Below are positions 61,575-64,000 of a DNA stretch of 64,000 bases, in pieces. Numbering within the stretch: the first letter of the stretch is position 1; every line of letters begins with the position of its first letter. Source of the DNA: an uncultured bacterium (GTDB lineage: Bacteria; Bacillota; Clostridia; Christensenellales; HGM11417). Below the pieces are notes generated by a model. The model saw nothing but the letters and a program-made list of their open reading frames with translations, did no database searches and was not told the DNA's origin. Location of the stretch: the NCBI GenBank assembly GCA_905215695.1, contig CAJMQN010000005.1, forward strand, positions 62,001 to 126,000. The letters are read 5' to 3'. The translations under genes and the position numbers were made by a program.

Positions 61575-62456
61575 ATGATTATTGACGCACACAACCACGC
61601 GGACTGGTACGCAGTCACCCGGGAGAATTTCGTCCGGGATATGGACGAAAACGGAATCGACGTCACCTGGCTCCTGAGCTGTGAAATTCCCGAGGGCGAA
61701 TACAATCCGTCCGAAGTTTCTCTGTTTCCCTGTATTTACGGTACGGATCGGACATGCGTACCCTTTGAACGCGCTCTTCCCTACGTCGAAAAGTACCCCG
61801 AGCGGTTTGTACTCGGGTTCGCGCCCGACCCGAGACGCCCGGACGCGCTCGACCGTCTCAAGTACGCGGTAAAGGCTTTCGGCGTGCGGGTGTGCGGGGA
61901 AGTCAAGTTCCGCATGATGCTGGATAACTTTGACGCAACCACACTCTTCCGCTGGTGCGGGGAGAACGGGCTTCCCGTTACCGTGCATCTTGACTATCCC
62001 ATTCCGCACGGGGACGGGCATTACCCGCGTCCGCATTACTGGTACGGCGGAGACATCGACACCCTCGAGCGTGCCATGATTGCCTGTCCGGATACCATTT
62101 TCCTCGGGCATGCGCCCGGGTTCTGGTGCCATATCTCCGGGGACGAACAGGGGATTACGACACCCTATCCGCAGGGCAAGGTACTTCCCGGAGGAAAACT
62201 CCTTCGACTCCTCGACAAATACCCCAATCTGTACTGCGATATCTCCGCGGGTTCGGGAAACAACGCGCTCTCCCGCGATCCCGAATTTGCGAAAAAATTT
62301 CTGACCGATTACGCCGACCGCATTCTATATGCGAGGGACACCTTCTTCAAGCTCCACAAGGAGTTTTTGCTCTCCCTGGGTCTCCGTCAGGAGGTGCTGG
62401 ATAAGATATTCTACAAAAACGCGCTCAAACTGGTGCCGTTAAAGGGGAGCGTATGA
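61575..62456 (+). CDS. Amidohydrolase (metal-dependent hydrolase, TIM-barrel)
   Basis: The protein has 293 residues. MIIDAHNHADWYAVTRENF has the N-terminal His-x-His metal motif. GVRVCGEVKFRMMLDNFDAT, GLPVTVHLDYPIP, PDTIFLGHAPGFWCHI and NLYCDISAGSGNNALSRDPE, followed by YARDTFF, carry the other ligands of the amidohydrolase_2 family. Members act as lactonases, decarboxylases or deacetylases. In a glycan locus a sugar lactonase or deacylase is plausible, but not shown. TTAGGAG lies 7 bases upstream of the ATG. The stop overlaps the next start. Confidence 0.85.
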   Translation: MIIDAHNHADWYAVTRENFVRDMDENGIDVTWLLSCEIPEGEYNPSEVSLFPCIYGTDRTCVPFERALPYVEKYPERFVLGFAPDPRRPDALDRLKYAVKAFGVRVCGEVKFRMMLDNFDATTLFRWCGENGLPVTVHLDYPIPHGDGHYPRPHYWYGGDIDTLERAMIACPDTIFLGHAPGFWCHISGDEQGITTPYPQGKVLPGGKLLRLLDKYPNLYCDISAGSGNNALSRDPEFAKKFLTDYADRILYARDTFFKLHKEFLLSLGLRQEVLDKIFYKNALKLVPLKGSV

Positions 62457-63571
62457 GACCGCAGATCGCTGCCTACTATTTTCCAAACTTTCACGTCGAT
62501 CCGCTCAACGAAGCGCGGCACGGCAGAGGGTGGACGGAGTGGGAACTCTTGCGTGCCGCGAAACCCCGTTTTCCCGGGCATCTTCAGCCGAAAATTCCCG
62601 CCTGGGGATACGAGGACGAGGCTGACCCGCGGGTCATGGCGCAAAAAATCTCCGCCGCAAGGGATGCGGGGCTGTCCGCGTTCCTCTTTGACTGGTACTG
62701 GTACGAAGAAGGGGAATTCCTCTCTCGGTGTCTGAAAGAGGGTTTTTTGCGGGCGGACAACTGCGCTGAACTCGGGTTTGCGCTCATGTGGGCGAATCAC
62801 GACTGGACGGACATCCATCCCGCCAAGCGCGGGGGCAGGGAGGTGCAGTTTCGCGGGACGCTCAAAGAGGAGAAATTCTGGGAGGGGCTGAAGCGCGTCG
62901 TGTTCTCCTATATGACACAACCCAACTACTGGAAGTTGAAAGGGGGCAAGTATTTTTCTTTCTATGACCTCGGCAATCTGATTGCGACCTTCGGAGGAAG
63001 AGAGGGCGCGCGCGAGGCGCTGACAGAATTTCGCAAATTTGCGGCGCTCGAGGGAGCGGGGGAGCTTCACCTCAACGCGATCGTCTATGAGGCGCCCATT
63101 TTGCCGGGAGAACAGGCGCGCGCCGATCTCGACGAACTGACCGCTTACCTCGGATTCGACAGTGTGGGGAGCTACGTCTGGGTGCATCACCACGAACTCT
63201 CATGGCAGACCACGGACTACGAAACGCTCGCGACGGCGGCTGCGGGGGATTATGCCGAATTCCGAAGAAAGTATCGCCTTCCCTATCTCGGGAATGTGAC
63301 CGTGGGTTGGGATTCCTCGCCACGCACTGTCGGGACGGAGGGATGGGAGGAAGTCGGCTATCCCTATTGCCCCGTTGTGACGGGGAATACTCCCGAGAGG
63401 TTCGGAAGAGCGCTCGAGAGACTTTGCGCGGAGGTGGAAGCGGACGAGAACGGGCTCGGCGCACTGACAATCAACGCTTGGAACGAGTGGACGGAAGGGA
63501 GCGCGCTCGAACCCGACCTCGCTTTCGGGAACGGGTACCTCGACGCGGTGCGCCGAGTGACGAAAAAATGA
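62453..63571 (+). CDS. WbsX-type protein (GH99-like domain)
   Basis: The protein has 372 residues. It starts IAAYYFPNFHVDPLNEARHG and has GWTEWELLRAAKPRFPGHLQ, SAFLFDWYWYEEGEFL, LMWANHDWT, VTGNTPERF and TINAWNEWTEGSALEPD. These are diagnostic of the WbsX family, which shares the GH99 endo-mannosidase-like barrel. Some members are annotated as glycosyltransferases in polysaccharide operons. With no signal peptide it is cytosolic. It overlaps the amidohydrolase stop and the next start (ATGA each time), so the three genes are coupled. Confidence 0.87.
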   Translation: MRPQIAAYYFPNFHVDPLNEARHGRGWTEWELLRAAKPRFPGHLQPKIPAWGYEDEADPRVMAQKISAARDAGLSAFLFDWYWYEEGEFLSRCLKEGFLRADNCAELGFALMWANHDWTDIHPAKRGGREVQFRGTLKEEKFWEGLKRVVFSYMTQPNYWKLKGGKYFSFYDLGNLIATFGGREGAREALTEFRKFAALEGAGELHLNAIVYEAPILPGEQARADLDELTAYLGFDSVGSYVWVHHHELSWQTTDYETLATAAAGDYAEFRRKYRLPYLGNVTVGWDSSPRTVGTEGWEEVGYPYCPVVTGNTPERFGRALERLCAEVEADENGLGALTINAWNEWTEGSALEPDLAFGNGYLDAVRRVTKK

Positions 63572-64000
63572 GAACGGATGGATTCCACGATCAGATTGAT
63601 TTCGGCGGAGAGGCGTTTCCGCTCCTCTTACAGCCCGAAAAACAGGTGGAAGCGGGGCGCAAAATGCCGAATTTCGGAATGTCCTGGCACGAAGAACTCG
63701 AGATTAAATATATTCTGTCAGGCAATTCGGTACTCACAATCGAGGATACTCGATTTTCCGTGGGACCGGGAGACGTCGTTGTCGTCAATCCCTATGAGAG
63801 CCATATGGCGGAGAGCGGGACGGAAGGCGTGCGGTATCATCTCCTTCTTTGCACGCCCCGCTACTTTTCGGGAAAACTCGGCGGAGGGGACGAAAAAGAA
63901 TTCTACGCCGCTTTTGTGGAAGGAAGGCTTAAGTTTCCCAATCTCATCCGCGAAAAGAGGGTCACCGATGCTTTTTTGCGGCTGTTTCGTGAGGCGGGTA
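63568..64000 (+). CDS. AraC-type regulator, N-terminal cupin part (runs off the right end)
   Basis: 144 codons are visible. MSWHEELEIKYILSGNSVLT and VGPGDVVVVNPYESHM, then GVRYHLLLC, are the AraC ligand-binding cupin pattern. The helix-turn-helix part lies beyond base 64000. It begins with an ATGA overlap with the WbsX-like gene. It is the likely local regulator of the 48-64 kb locus. Confidence 0.78.
   Translation, partial: MRTDGFHDQIDFGGEAFPLLLQPEKQVEAGRKMPNFGMSWHEELEIKYILSGNSVLTIEDTRFSVGPGDVVVVNPYESHMAESGTEGVRYHLLLCTPRYFSGKLGGGDEKEFYAAFVEGRLKFPNLIREKRVTDAFLRLFREAG

Overview
The window looks like a chromosomal segment of a GC-rich, low-oxygen, probably gut-associated Clostridia (Firmicutes). 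The grounds are a spoVT–spoVB-like–yabN/mazG block in the Bacillus/Clostridium order, a reverse rubrerythrin, a FakA/DegV/PlsX fatty-acid module, a BclA-like collagen-repeat protein, a tRNA-Ala with encoded CCA, sigma-A promoters of the TTGACA-17-TATAAT type, and a large Gram-positive carbohydrate locus with three lipoproteins. Family assignments come from reading motifs by eye; no database search was run.

Layout. 1-6.6 kb holds housekeeping genes: the 3' part of ispE, spoVT, a spoVB/MurJ-type flippase, yabN-type mazG, a dus, a nitrilase-fold protein without catalytic residues, and trmL. 6.8-9.9 kb holds a Na/phosphate symporter with a PhoU tail, a COG2426 membrane protein and a reverse rubrerythrin. 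10.1-14.4 kb is one operon for fatty-acid activation and phospholipid synthesis (fakA-plsX-degV/fakB-plsC-like). 14.4-20.9 kb holds a two-component system, a patatin lipase, a ComEC-like metallo-beta-lactamase-fold protein, lgt and a DUF1846 protein.

21.0-21.8 kb is a scar. It has tRNA-Ala(CGC), a serine-recombinase fragment whose C-terminus reads antisense into the tRNA, and a sharp junction into a decapitated glycosidase-like gene. 21.8-31.3 kb is a sugar-catabolism region: a truncated glycosidase, a frameshifted alpha/beta hydrolase, nagA, a six-hairpin glycosidase-like protein, a DMT transporter and xylulokinase. 31.3-44.7 kb has metK, a CmpB-type membrane protein, a 940-residue glycosidase-like protein, GtrA, a GT2 glycosyltransferase facing a collagen-like protein, L-rhamnose isomerase with a divergent AraC regulator, and an operon with a SLOG protein, a DtxR-type regulator, a multi-pass acetyltransferase, an acyl-CoA synthetase and MmcQ/YjbR. 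44.7-48.1 kb has clpB preceded by a ribbon-helix-helix gene whose promoter overlaps a 46-bp near-perfect palindrome.

48.2-64.0 kb reads as a Gram-positive polysaccharide-utilisation locus. It has a large solute-binding lipoprotein, two permeases (no ATPase gene in view), a 986-residue secreted Ig-like protein, a DUF4838 lipoprotein, an oxidoreductase, a NagB-like deaminase, a 1005-residue lipoprotein with Ig-like domains and a duplicated beta-helix-like module, an amidohydrolase, a WbsX/GH99-like protein and the start of an AraC-type regulator.

The strongest leads are the RHH–clpB control region, the 48-64 kb locus, the recombinase/tRNA scar, three promoters placed so that the transcript would begin at the start codon, and two adjacent palindromes inside the acyl-CoA synthetase reading frame.
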